Positions 1 through 6,453 of a DNA stretch of 12,427 bases are shown in pieces. The DNA is taken from the NCBI GenBank assembly GCA_020201015.1, contig JAIVHN010000008.1:14535-26961 (forward strand). The letters run 5' to 3'. Both the position numbers and the translations under genes were made by a program. Within the stretch, counting starts at the first letter, position 1; every line of letters starts with the position of its first letter. The notes beneath the pieces were generated by a model. The model was not told the origin of the DNA and did not search any database. It saw only the letters and a list, made by a program, of their open reading frames with translations. The stretch comes from Spirochaeta sp. Lineage in GTDB: Bacteria > Spirochaetota > Spirochaetia > DSM-27196 > SLAA01.

Positions 1-557
1 CGCATTGCGGTCACAAAGGCCTGAAAGCTCCCATTGGTCGGCGCCCAACCAACTCGCCCGGCGTAGCGTTCGTTGGTGAGATCAAATACGCTTGCTGGCA
101 TATCTTCACCGTCTGTGCGTTCGGGAGAGTAAGCAAGGACACGAGACCGACCACTGGTTGCTACCCAGGTTCCGCGTTCCGCCCTGAAGATCTCCGGCAG
201 TTCGGTAGAAATGTCTTCAGGCAGCTCCTGGAGATACCCGTTGAGGGACAGAGCTCCAAGCGCACCTGCATCCTGTCCCCAGAAAAGATCGGCCGGGGAC
301 CGGTCACCCTCTTCCTGCAGTAAAACAGCAAGCTCTGCTGTTCCACCATAGCGGACATTCACCGTGATTCCGGATTCCTCTTCAAACTCTTCAATGAGTG
401 GAGCCACGAGCGACTCGCCCCGACCTGAATAGAGAGTGAACTCCTCTCCTTGTTCGGCGCCGCCTCCGGCATATCCCGGAACTGCTACCGCACATATACA
501 TACCAACGCGCTCAACAGCCGTAGCGCCGAGCCCGATTTCTTCGTAGACAACTTCAT
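1..557 (-). CDS. Iron(III) ABC transporter substrate-binding protein, 3' end cut off
   Basis: Periplasmic solute-binding protein of the FbpA/FutA/AfuA ferric-iron type, which would hand Fe3+ to a membrane ABC permease. The 185 visible codons read without a break off the left edge. Residues 1-30 form a Sec signal peptide (lysines at 2, 6 and 7, hydrophobic core, likely cut after Gly-Tyr-Ala30). There is no convincing lipobox. The mature start has the family's Tyr-Ser-Gly-Arg segment at 43-46, followed by a run resembling RYGGTAEL, then DRSPADLFWGQDAGALGAL, and near the edge GRVGWAPTNGSFQAFV, all typical of iron-binding members. The ATG at 557 is chosen because AGGAGGA lies 3 bases upstream and the signal peptide starts there. 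A palindrome of DtxR type in the leader supports iron control. The permease and ATPase genes would lie beyond the left edge. Metal specificity is inferred from family resemblance. Confidence 0.9.
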   Translation of the reverse strand, partial: MKLSTKKSGSALRLLSALVCICAVAVPGYAGGGAEQGEEFTLYSGRGESLVAPLIEEFEEESGITVNVRYGGTAELAVLLQEEGDRSPADLFWGQDAGALGALSLNGYLQELPEDISTELPEIFRAERGTWVATSGRSRVLAYSPERTDGEDMPASVFDLTNERYAGRVGWAPTNGSFQAFVTAM

Positions 558-572
558 GTGTCCTCCTGTTTT

Positions 573-589
573 CCCGGAATGGTTCCGGG
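573..589 (-). promoter_or_regulatory. Perfect hairpin in the leader of the iron-binding protein gene
   Basis: CCCGGAA, a 3-base loop, then TTCCGGG: a perfect 7-bp stem ending 6 bases upstream of the AGGAGGA ribosome binding site on the minus-strand transcript. There is no U-run, so it does not look like a terminator. It may affect translation or mRNA stability. The structure is seen; its role is inferred. Confidence 0.45.
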
Positions 590-611
590 TAATTGTTAGG
601 GTGAGTGTAAA

Positions 612-640
612 TACTTAGGTGCACCTAATTCAAGGCGCAA
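612..640 (-). promoter_or_regulatory. Putative sigma-70 promoter of the iron-binding protein gene
   Basis: On the minus strand, TTGCGC (635-640) is 17 bp from TAAGTA (612-617), about 55 bp upstream of the ATG at 557. Both hexamers are imperfect. The case is helped by the palindrome at 615-628 overlapping the -10, as expected for a repressor site. Confidence 0.4.
615..628. promoter_or_regulatory. Perfect 14-bp palindrome, DtxR/IdeR-like metal-repressor operator
   Basis: TTAGGTGCACCTAA is a perfect palindrome. The TTAGG...CCTAA arms match those of DtxR/IdeR-family operators (classic form TTAGGTTAGCCTAACCTAA). It overlaps the putative -10 of the iron-binding protein gene. The likely reading is repression by a metal-loaded DtxR-family regulator when iron is plentiful. 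The match is visible; the regulator is inferred and not in this window. A Fur box has a different, AT-rich GATAAT pattern and does not fit. Confidence 0.6.
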
Positions 641-684
641 AAGGGGCTTTGGGGCCTAATCTTTACTTATTTAGTTTGTTTTAG

Positions 685-713
685 TTGGAAATACTCCAAG
701 GTTTAACTTAAAC
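685..713. repeat. Two small inverted repeats between tRNA-Leu and the iron gene promoter
   Basis: TTGGA-aatac-TCCAA (685-699) is followed directly by GTTTAA-c-TTAAAC (701-713). Both are perfect but short and lie in AT-rich DNA. On the minus strand they are downstream of the tRNA gene, so they could act in 3' processing or weak termination of the tRNA transcript, but no U-run follows. Otherwise the 182-bp gap 558-739 holds only the promoter, operator and leader listed separately. Confidence 0.3.
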
Positions 714-739
714 GGGCCATTTGCAGAAAACTATTACGT

Positions 740-823
740 TGCCGGCGGTCGGACTCGAACCGACACAGTGTTGCCACCGCCAGATTTTGAGTCTGGTGCG
801 TCTACCAATTTCGCCACGCCGGC
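740..823 (-). tRNA. tRNA-Leu (anticodon CAA)
   Basis: Reads leucine codon UUG. The acceptor arms GCCGGCG and CGCCGGC pair perfectly, with discriminator A at 740. The anticodon stem CCAGA/TCTGG encloses loop CTCAAAA, giving anticodon CAA. The T arm is GTCGG/CCGAC around TTCGAGT. The 15-base segment between the anticodon and T stems is the long variable arm of class II tRNAs such as Leu. The 84-nt length fits. The 3' CCA is not encoded, so it must be added after transcription. Confidence 0.95.
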
Positions 824-843
824 TCGATGCTTGGTATGCACTC

Positions 844-872
844 AAGCTACACCAAAAGGGCGCCTTATGCAA
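844..872 (-). promoter_or_regulatory. Putative promoter of tRNA-Leu(CAA)
   Basis: On the minus strand, TTGCAT (867-872) and TAGCTT (844-849) are 17 bp apart, placing a start about 14 bases before the mature tRNA 5' end. Each hexamer matches consensus at four of six positions. Nothing else is seen between 824 and 946. Confidence 0.35.
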
Positions 873-946
873 CATCGCAGTTGAGCACGTTAGCCTTGAG
901 TGCGAGCGCCTTACCCGTTTTCCTGGTACAGTTATGGTTAATCCCG

Positions 947-975
947 TTGACTAATCATTCACCTTGCCCTACGAT
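947..975 (+). promoter_or_regulatory. Putative sigma-70 promoter for the 103-residue protein gene
   Basis: TTGACT (947-952) is 17 bp from TACGAT (970-975). The predicted start near 982 gives a leader of about 30 nt, with AGGAG ahead of the ATG at 1012. The near-consensus -35 and exact spacing make this one of the better promoters in the window. It may also serve the lipoprotein gene downstream. Confidence 0.6.
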
Positions 976-1011
976 TCGTAGCATACCTGGTGGGGCTAGG
1001 AGTTCGTCTAC

Positions 1012-1323
1012 ATGAAACACACTGCGGCGCTTGCGGTCTTGGGAGACTTCTCCTTTGACGAGAAGACAATAAACATTCACCCCAATGATGGCTTTGATCT
1101 TGGATTCATGGTGTCGGAGGAAGTTGTGCGGATTTACTTTGGGTGCAGCTTACAAGAGTTTCAAGCAGACTCTGTCCGCGCTATTTACGGTAAGATTCAC
1201 CTTAAGAATGAATGTCGCAACGGAAGTATTGAGTTAAGTCTGCGTACCGTAGACAAGATCGGTAAACCAAAAAAAATTGCAATTTTTAGAGATCAAGATC
1301 GAATTTTCCTTCAGCCCGCTTAA
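1012..1323 (+). CDS. Small conserved-looking protein of unknown function (103 aa)
   Basis: I do not recognise a named family. The case for a real gene is a promoter at 947-975, an AGGAG nine bases before the ATG, and sequence with ordinary composition and secondary-structure-like alternation. There is no signal peptide or membrane helix, so it is probably cytoplasmic. Residues 13-27 are acidic/aromatic (FSFDEKTINIHPNDG). Two cysteines lie at 45 and 68. The C-terminal half has a basic patch around GKPKKIAIF, suggesting a small alpha/beta domain. The stop is 6 bp before the first possible start of the lipoprotein gene, so the two are probably co-transcribed. The Lys-Lys-Ile-Ala-Ile-Phe codons make an eight-A run and a perfect 16-bp palindrome at 1272-1287. 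Spirochaete-restricted ancestry is only an impression. Confidence 0.75.
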   Translation: MKHTAALAVLGDFSFDEKTINIHPNDGFDLGFMVSEEVVRIYFGCSLQEFQADSVRAIYGKIHLKNECRNGSIELSLRTVDKIGKPKKIAIFRDQDRIFLQPA

Positions 1324-1353
1324 TACCGGTTGGTGAAATTAACCGAGGTTGTT

Positions 1354-2916
1354 GTGTTCTCTCCCAAGGGCGCTAAGGGCGGCCGATCCGCAGGCAGCCA
1401 AAAACATGTATTTTTCCACCTGTTTGCACTCGGTGTTTTGCTTCTTGCCGGTGTCTCCTCATGCCTTAGCCCCGGTCCCGGCACCGGCGAGCCACGCTTC
1501 AACTTTCGGGGTTTCAGCGACCGAGACTCGGTACTCTACTTTGCGCTTCGTGAGGCCGATCAGGTCGAGGATATCAGCAACCGAATATTTGTTTTTTCCG
1601 AAATTGCAGCGGCGTATCTTGTAAGGCGGGAACTGTCCGAGGCTCAGGCAGTCCTCACTCACCTTGATGAGTTGTCCCAGCGTGTTACGGCACGCAGCGA
1701 GCGTGCCGAAATCTTAGTTGAGCTTTCCGAGCTGAAGTTTCAGGTAAATAACGTCGAGGCAGGCCTGCGAGCGCTTAACGAGGCGCTCGATATAGCCGCC
1801 ACTATGAGCGATCAAGGAGCACGTGGTGCGCTGTATGAACGCATCATTCAAGTTGCTTTTGAAGTTGGCGAAGATGCTTTCCCGGTTGTTGCACGCACCA
1901 TCGACCTTGTCCTGGTCATCGACGACCTTCACACTCGAGCAACGGTACTCACGAACACTGCCCGGCGGTATCAGCGGCAAGGCTTAGGACAGTCAGGCAA
2001 CATCCTGATCCAGCAAGCCATTCCCGCGGCAGGCAGCATTGGGAGCCCATGGCGTCGCGCAGCCGCCTTGTCCGCGGTCGCCTTGCGCTTCCGGGCCGTA
2101 GGGGATGCGCGTTCGGCTACACAGTACGCCGACCGCGCCGCCGACCAACTCATTGGGCTAACCGTGCTGTCCTTGCCGGACGATGACGCGCGCGTTATTG
2201 CCGATGTAGGCGCCCAACTGGCTGAAATGGACCGCTTCTCTACTGCCGCCCAGGTGGTGGCCGCTATTCCACAGTCTCATATTCGCGCCGATGCTCTTGT
2301 TACATTAGGCGAGGCCTATGCCCGCTCTGGCGACCGCCCTTCAGCTTTTGTCATGTTTTCTCGTGCTGCCTCCGAAGCCGAGCGCAGTGGAAATCCCTCC
2401 CTTATTGCCGGGGCTTATGCCTCCATTGCTAATGGTTACCTGAGTATTGGGGAGGAACAGTTAGCTTACCTGAACGCTGAGTTTGCACGGAGCATCATGG
2501 ACGGGCTCGCTGATGAGTTTAGCCGTTCCTCGGTGCTCGTGCGGCTGGTTCCGGTGTACGTTGCCGCTGGCGCGGGGGTCGAGCTGGAAGCCGAGGCACT
2601 GGAGTTGCAAGAGCTTTTTCCCCGCATTCAGGTGCTAACGACTCTTACGCGGGAGTATGCAAGTCGCGGTGAAGGTGCTGATGCTCGGCGGCCTTTAGAC
2701 ACTATACGGACTAACGAAGCGGAGTTTGCAGCGGCTAGCGAGTCGCTTATTTTTAGTGTGCTTCAGCAGTATGTAGCACTCTTCTTGATTGAAGACGCAC
2801 TTGAGCTGGTTGTAGAGATCCGGTCGCCATTCCTGCGGGCACGTGCGTTTGCCGGAATTGGGTCCGCACAGCGGGCGGACGGCGAGTTTTACTCCGGCCC
2901 TATTGTTGTGCCGTGA
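1354..2916 (+). CDS. Putative lipoprotein with TPR-like helical repeats (about 520 aa)
   Basis: No named family recognised. From the GTG at 1354, residues 1-36 give a long basic N-region, a hydrophobic core (FALGVLLLAG) and a lipobox-like VSSC with Cys37, so lipid anchoring after export is likely. The linker is Ser/Pro/Gly rich. The rest is almost all alpha-helical, with recurring Ala-rich pairs such as RADALVTLGEAYARSGDRPSA and AGAYASIANGYLSIGEEQLA. These have the small-residue spacing of TPR repeats and imply a protein-binding solenoid on the cell surface or periplasmic face. Starts at TTG 1330 and GTG 1333 are also open but have no ribosome binding site; the GTG at 1354 has GAGG five bases upstream. 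The gene follows the 103-aa protein closely. Its last 28 bp overlap, tail to tail, the kinase gene on the other strand. Confidence 0.8.
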   Translation: MFSPKGAKGGRSAGSQKHVFFHLFALGVLLLAGVSSCLSPGPGTGEPRFNFRGFSDRDSVLYFALREADQVEDISNRIFVFSEIAAAYLVRRELSEAQAVLTHLDELSQRVTARSERAEILVELSELKFQVNNVEAGLRALNEALDIAATMSDQGARGALYERIIQVAFEVGEDAFPVVARTIDLVLVIDDLHTRATVLTNTARRYQRQGLGQSGNILIQQAIPAAGSIGSPWRRAAALSAVALRFRAVGDARSATQYADRAADQLIGLTVLSLPDDDARVIADVGAQLAEMDRFSTAAQVVAAIPQSHIRADALVTLGEAYARSGDRPSAFVMFSRAASEAERSGNPSLIAGAYASIANGYLSIGEEQLAYLNAEFARSIMDGLADEFSRSSVLVRLVPVYVAAGAGVELEAEALELQELFPRIQVLTTLTREYASRGEGADARRPLDTIRTNEAEFAAASESLIFSVLQQYVALFLIEDALELVVEIRSPFLRARAFAGIGSAQRADGEFYSGPIVVP

Positions 2917-3578
2917 TATTCTGCACTTGAGAGTATCCGACGTAGATTCTCCAAATTGCGTCCGGCAGCCACGATCACCTTGAGACCAAGCTCTGCGGCA
3001 CGACGGCTTGCAATGGGGTCAAAAGGCGCATTTGCACCCGGGTTCCATTCCTCACCGACAAGCTTGCGAAACTCGTCCCAGCTCATTTGATCAAGCGGCG
3101 TTGCGTTTGCGTCTAGTTTTGGGTCGGCGGAGTACACCTGTTCGATGTTGGAGAGGTTAAGCACCGCGTCCGCACCAAAACGTTCGGCCAGCACAACTGC
3201 GTCAAAGTCGGTGGAGAATCCTGGTTTCCATCCGGCCGCCACTACCACCGTATCTGCCGTCGCCGGGTCGGCGTCATAGGGATTTGTCACAACGGCTTGT
3301 GTGCATTCAGGTGCAAAAATCGCACGCACGAGCTCCGCATTGAGCCACGTTGCGCGAATTCCTATCCAGTCTGCAGCTTCGTTGTCTGAATCCGGGTTAA
3401 GTTCACGATACGCGTTTTGGTAGCGTCGTGCGGGGCCACCGCCGCCGACAACAAGAACAAACCGCTCGCGGTTGCTTGTTATACGCTCCCGTAGCATTGT
3501 GCGAAACGACGCTAAGAACTCGGTATCTACGCCGTCGGGCGCGACAATAGATCCACCAAGCGATATTACCGTTGTCAT
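2889..3578 (-). CDS. UMP kinase of the archaeal type (amino acid kinase fold)
   Basis: Predicted to phosphorylate UMP to UDP with ATP in the cytoplasm, feeding pyrimidine nucleotide synthesis. The 229 residues run in the family order. SLGGSIVAP (6-14) is the first glycine loop, VVGGGGPARRY (43-53) the second. DWIGIRATWLNAEL (70-83) resembles the UMP-binding segment of archaeal enzymes. KPGFSTDFDAVVLAERFGAD (118-137), then NIEQVYSADPK (144-154), forms the nucleotide site. PGANAPFDPIASRRA and the ending GTTIGPE also match. Position 6 is Ser rather than the usual kinase Lys, as in archaeal UMP kinases, so it need not mean inactivity. The ATG at 3578 is chosen because it begins the first beta strand and has GAGGA upstream; a 26-residue extension to 3656 is open but lacks support. 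Bacteria usually carry another pyrH near tsf-frr, so this may be a second enzyme. An acetylglutamate or carbamate kinase role fits less well. Confidence 0.85.
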   Translation of the reverse strand: MTTVISLGGSIVAPDGVDTEFLASFRTMLRERITSNRERFVLVVGGGGPARRYQNAYRELNPDSDNEAADWIGIRATWLNAELVRAIFAPECTQAVVTNPYDADPATADTVVVAAGWKPGFSTDFDAVVLAERFGADAVLNLSNIEQVYSADPKLDANATPLDQMSWDEFRKLVGEEWNPGANAPFDPIASRRAAELGLKVIVAAGRNLENLRRILSSAEYHGTTIGPE

Positions 3579-3670
3579 GTTTCCTCGCTTTGTACTGCCT
3601 GTCCGGGCAGGTAGCCCGTGCCTGGCGAGTATGGCCTGCTTCGGTGGGGAAATCAAGTCGTGTTGAGTTG

Positions 3671-3698
3671 ATAATACCTGTCATTCAAGAATTCAATG
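3671..3698 (-). promoter_or_regulatory. Possible promoter of the UMP kinase gene
   Basis: On the minus strand TATTAT (3671-3676) is a good -10, with a poor -35 CATTGA (3693-3698) 16 bp away. It would give a leader of about 85 nt to the ATG at 3578. Support rests on the -10 alone. Confidence 0.25.
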
Positions 3699-3716
3699 CC
3701 TTCCACACACGCAAAA

Positions 3717-3746
3717 TTGCTGACGTACACCATCATTCAGTACTAT
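3717..3746 (+). promoter_or_regulatory. Putative promoter of the UVR-motif protein gene, nearly leaderless
   Basis: TTGCTG (3717-3722) is 18 bp from TACTAT (3741-3746). Transcription would begin about 7 bases after the -10, near 3753, only a few bases before the ATG at 3756. That would leave no room for a ribosome binding site, and none is seen upstream of that ATG. Confidence 0.4.
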
Positions 3747-3755
3747 ATTGAAGAT

Positions 3756-4502
3756 ATGGATCGTGATATTTCGGTTTTATTAGCCGACTGGGATTATGAC
3801 CCGGACAACTCGACTCGAATGATTAACGCTGTAGACGGTAGGCTTGTTCTACAAGTGCGACGTCCTTTGGGCATTGAACAATTTGAGCTCAGTGGACGTC
3901 CGGACGGAAAGCTCCCCGGTGGCCATACAACGGCGCTCGAGGCCGTCGAAGGCCGGTTGCGAGCCTACACCGAAGAAATGGGTAGCGACGAAGGATTCGA
4001 ACTAGAAAGCGGCGAAGTGAAAGAGCTGCGGGACGAGGGAATACTTTTTTATTACCGCTACATCGTGCTTTTTCAAATGAATCAATTTACCCGTGTTATC
4101 GACGATACGGAACATAATCTCCGCCTGTGCAATGTGCTGAGAAACTACTGTACTGGGGAAGATGACCGCAACTCGGTGCTACAGTTTGAGCCGTATATCA
4201 TTCGCATGCACGCAACTGCTCGTGCAATGATGCATGTAGAGGTCGAGCACATTGATCTAGCGGAAACCGTTATTAACAACGCTATCGAGCAGATTGAAGG
4301 GCTTGAGCCCATAGAATCGCCCGCGTTTCAATTTGAACGGGTGCGATCGGTTAACTATCTACGTTCGGTTATGGAACAGGTGCACAGGCGGAATCCCAAC
4401 CCGCTTGAAGACCTCAAGCGTGAGTTGGAACTGGCAGTTGAGCATGAAGATTACGAACGGGCTGCCGAGCTGCGTGACCGAATTCGAGATCTCTCCTCGT
4501 AG
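3756..4502 (+). CDS. UVR (UvrB/UvrC motif) domain protein of unknown function
   Basis: A 248-residue, probably cytoplasmic protein. The only recognised domain is at the C-terminus: about 30 residues containing LKRELELAVEHEDYERAAEL followed by RDRIRDL, a clear UVR motif. In UvrB and UvrC this coiled hairpin mediates their mutual contact; in McsA and ClpC-like proteins it serves other partners. The first 210 residues match no repair nuclease I know. They begin with an acidic segment (LLADWDYDPDNSTRMINAVDG) and a beta-rich part (RLVLQVRRPLGIEQFELSG), then turn helical with many acidic residues. Excision activity should not be assumed; binding to a UVR-bearing partner is the safest inference. The start is uncertain: ATG 3756 precedes the first folded-looking residues and sits at a likely transcription start, whereas ATG 3696 adds 20 residues and lies within the promoter. 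The next gene is 130 bp away. Confidence 0.8.
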   Translation: MDRDISVLLADWDYDPDNSTRMINAVDGRLVLQVRRPLGIEQFELSGRPDGKLPGGHTTALEAVEGRLRAYTEEMGSDEGFELESGEVKELRDEGILFYYRYIVLFQMNQFTRVIDDTEHNLRLCNVLRNYCTGEDDRNSVLQFEPYIIRMHATARAMMHVEVEHIDLAETVINNAIEQIEGLEPIESPAFQFERVRSVNYLRSVMEQVHRRNPNPLEDLKRELELAVEHEDYERAAELRDRIRDLSS

Positions 4503-4568
4503 ACTGCTGTATTCCAAAGGTATGGCAGATTTCATGCATCTATGATAGAGTACTTACGAAGCTGCTCC

Positions 4569-4597
4569 TTGACAAAGAGCCGTGAATCCAACAGCAT
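4569..4597 (+). promoter_or_regulatory. Possible promoter of the lolA-rodZ-pcrA gene run
   Basis: A perfect TTGACA (4569-4574) is followed 17 bp later by a weak CAGCAT (4592-4597). It lies in the 130-bp gap before lolA and would give a leader of roughly 30 nt. No terminator-like hairpin is seen in this gap. Confidence 0.4.
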
Positions 4598-4632
4598 TGG
4601 AAGAAGACTCTCAACCTGAGGTGTAGATCTAC

Positions 4633-5319
4633 GTGAGACAGTATATATTTGCAGTTTTATGCGCCACCACATTTCTCTTTGTCGGGGATAACGTTGCATC
4701 GCAGGAAATCCTGACGGCACCGCGCTATTTCGAACAAGTGGCCGCGAATTACGCTGGTATTGTAGACTACATTGCCAATGTCCGGGTCACTACCGAAGCG
4801 GAGGATATGGAGGGCGAGCTCTTTTATCGAGCCCCGAACCTTATTCGCATTAACTTTACCCGCCCATCAGATCAAGTTCTCGTTTCCAATGGAGAAGTCT
4901 TTATGTTGCATGTACCACGCTATAACGTGACGCTGCAGCAAGAACTGCGAGCACGTGGTACCGAGACCTTGGCAAACCTGGCATCTGCCCAAGGGCTCAG
5001 CCTTCTGCGCCGTAACTACAGCATCGGCTACCTCGACTCGCCTGCACCACAACCACTCTCAGAAGACAGCGATCTTATGGTGACTAAGCTGCGGCTTAAC
5101 TGGCGTACCACCGGTGAAGGCTTTCGGCAGCTTTTTCTATCTGTGGATGAAGATTTGGTCATTCGGCGTGTTGAAGGCATAACTGTAAACTATGACCGTG
5201 TTACCTTCAACTTCGACAACGTGCAGTTTAACCAGAATATACCGGCAACTCGTTTTGACTACGATCCGCCGTCTGCTTCAAATCGGTTTCATAATTTTTT
5301 GTTTGAGGGTGATAGTTAG
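4633..5319 (+). CDS. lolA: LolA-like outer-membrane lipoprotein carrier protein
   Basis: Periplasmic chaperone that would carry lipoproteins released from the inner membrane to the outer membrane. The 228 residues begin with a Sec signal peptide, likely cut after VAS (residues 21-23). The mature part has the LolA/LolB barrel pattern. A helix (YFEQVAANYAGIVDYIANVR) comes first, then beta strands including GELFYRAPNLIRINFTRPSD and QVLVSNGEVFMLHVPRYN. These match the family's 'film-forming' strands: substrate lipoprotein model, Pro-rich base, then a displayed 'structure' element. The C-terminal half has VIRRVEGITVNYDRVTFNFDNVQFNQNIP, equivalent to the final strands and the Asn-rich NVQFN motif common in LolA. 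The start is GTG at 4633, with GAGG 11 bases upstream, somewhat far. The gene begins a tight run with a RodZ-like gene 27 bp downstream. Sequence distance from proteobacterial LolA is large, so the exact lipoprotein set is unknown. Confidence 0.75.
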   Translation: MRQYIFAVLCATTFLFVGDNVASQEILTAPRYFEQVAANYAGIVDYIANVRVTTEAEDMEGELFYRAPNLIRINFTRPSDQVLVSNGEVFMLHVPRYNVTLQQELRARGTETLANLASAQGLSLLRRNYSIGYLDSPAPQPLSEDSDLMVTKLRLNWRTTGEGFRQLFLSVDEDLVIRRVEGITVNYDRVTFNFDNVQFNQNIPATRFDYDPPSASNRFHNFLFEGDS

Positions 5320-5346
5320 CGCGAGCAAGGGGCGGAGTAACCGAGT

Positions 5347-6441
5347 ATGGAATCAGTTGGAGCAAAGCTAAAGAATCACCGCGAGGAGAAGGGGTACTCC
5401 CTTGAGCAGGTCGTGCGTGAAACGCACATTGCACGTCGGTATATCACAGCATTGGAAAGCGAGGCTTTTGACGAATTCCCTGCCGAGTCATATCTTTTGG
5501 GGTTTCTCCGCAATTATAGTCAGTTCCTGGACCTTGAGCCGCAAGAAATGGTGCAGCTCTATCGTAACATTCGGCTGCAGGAACAGCCTGCGCCTATAGA
5601 GGAGCTCATTCACACGCCGTCGCGGCGGGCTCCGGTAACGCTCATCGCAGCCATAGTCGTTGCTGTTCTTCTTATAGCGGGTGGGGCGTTCTTTGGAATT
5701 CGCATGCTGCTTGGTCGTAATGCAGAGGCTGCGCCGGTTGCGGTCGCCGGTGAAGAATACGCGTTCTCTAATGACTTTCTGGAGCAGCGTTTTGGGGTTG
5801 GTGACAGTATTTCCCTCAATTTGAACGGCGAAAGTTATTCCTTGATAGTAGTCTCGAGCGACAACGCGCTTTTAATAGAGAGCCCCGGAGAAACCCTGTC
5901 GGTCACGGATGATGTTGAAGCGTCGCTTGACGTTACCGGAGACGGTCGTCCGGATCTTCGGGTGCTGGTCCGCAATGCTCAACTAAGCGGAGACAGGCCA
6001 AGCGCCGTAATTCGTTTTGACCGCCAAGTTGCTTCGCCTTCCGGAGCAGCGTCGGTGGGTTCTGGACCGGCCGAAGCCGGAGGTATCGGTCTGCCTCTTG
6101 GTGACACAAATGTTGCCTCGCGGCGTCGGCAACCACAACTTGTTGTTGAACGCGAGCAGGAGCAATCCTACGAGCTGCGAATGAGTTTCATTGGACCTAC
6201 AATGCTTCGATACCTCACGGCTGACGGAGACCGTGTTGAACGTTGGTTCGGCGACGGCGAGCAGTTCGAACTTACCCAGGAAGACGAAGTGCGGTTCTGG
6301 CTGTCAAATGCCGGAGGAACAAATCTGGAAATTGACGGACGCTCACTTTCGCTTGGCGAGAGCGGCGAGGTCGTAGCTTTTCAGACTCGTTGGGTGGCCG
6401 ACGGCAACACGCAGCGACTCGAACTTCATCCGGTTTATTAA
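5347..6441 (+). CDS. RodZ-like protein: cytoplasmic HTH, one membrane helix, external C-terminal domain
   Basis: RodZ links the MreB cytoskeleton to the cell-wall elongation machinery; this protein has that layout in 364 residues. Residues 4-72 form a helix-turn-helix domain of the Cro/C1-like HTH_25 type (GAKLKNHREEKGYSLEQVV, later YLLGFLRNYSQFLDL), which in RodZ binds MreB rather than DNA. A single membrane helix spans about 97-117, preceded by Arg93-Arg94, so the N-terminus is inside. The outer part has a beta-rich segment with acidic runs, then a low-complexity Gly/Ser stretch (about 225-255). The last 70 residues (RYLTADGDRVERWFGDGEQF, then ending past IDGRSLSLGESGEVV) resemble the DUF4115 domain of RodZ. 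The extra middle domain (145-220) is not recognised. GGAG lies nine bases before the ATG. The helicase gene begins 12 bp after its stop, so the two are co-transcribed. Confidence 0.8.
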   Translation: MESVGAKLKNHREEKGYSLEQVVRETHIARRYITALESEAFDEFPAESYLLGFLRNYSQFLDLEPQEMVQLYRNIRLQEQPAPIEELIHTPSRRAPVTLIAAIVVAVLLIAGGAFFGIRMLLGRNAEAAPVAVAGEEYAFSNDFLEQRFGVGDSISLNLNGESYSLIVVSSDNALLIESPGETLSVTDDVEASLDVTGDGRPDLRVLVRNAQLSGDRPSAVIRFDRQVASPSGAASVGSGPAEAGGIGLPLGDTNVASRRRQPQLVVEREQEQSYELRMSFIGPTMLRYLTADGDRVERWFGDGEQFELTQEDEVRFWLSNAGGTNLEIDGRSLSLGESGEVVAFQTRWVADGNTQRLELHPVY

Positions 6442-6453
6442 GCCGGTCGGACA

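Noticed and set aside
721..954. Plus-strand open frame over the tRNA gene
   Set aside because: Its first half is the antisense of tRNA-Leu(CAA), and nothing before it resembles a ribosome binding site.
1272..1287. Perfect 16-bp palindrome AAAAATTGCAATTTTT after an eight-A run
   Set aside because: It falls inside the coding sequence of the 103-aa protein and follows from Lys-Lys-Ile-Ala-Ile-Phe codons. No GC-rich stem, so not a terminator, and the frame reads through without need for frameshifting.
5228..5434. Minus-strand open frame spanning the lolA end and the rodZ-like start
   Set aside because: It crosses two well-supported plus-strand genes and shows no ribosome binding site or protein-like pattern.
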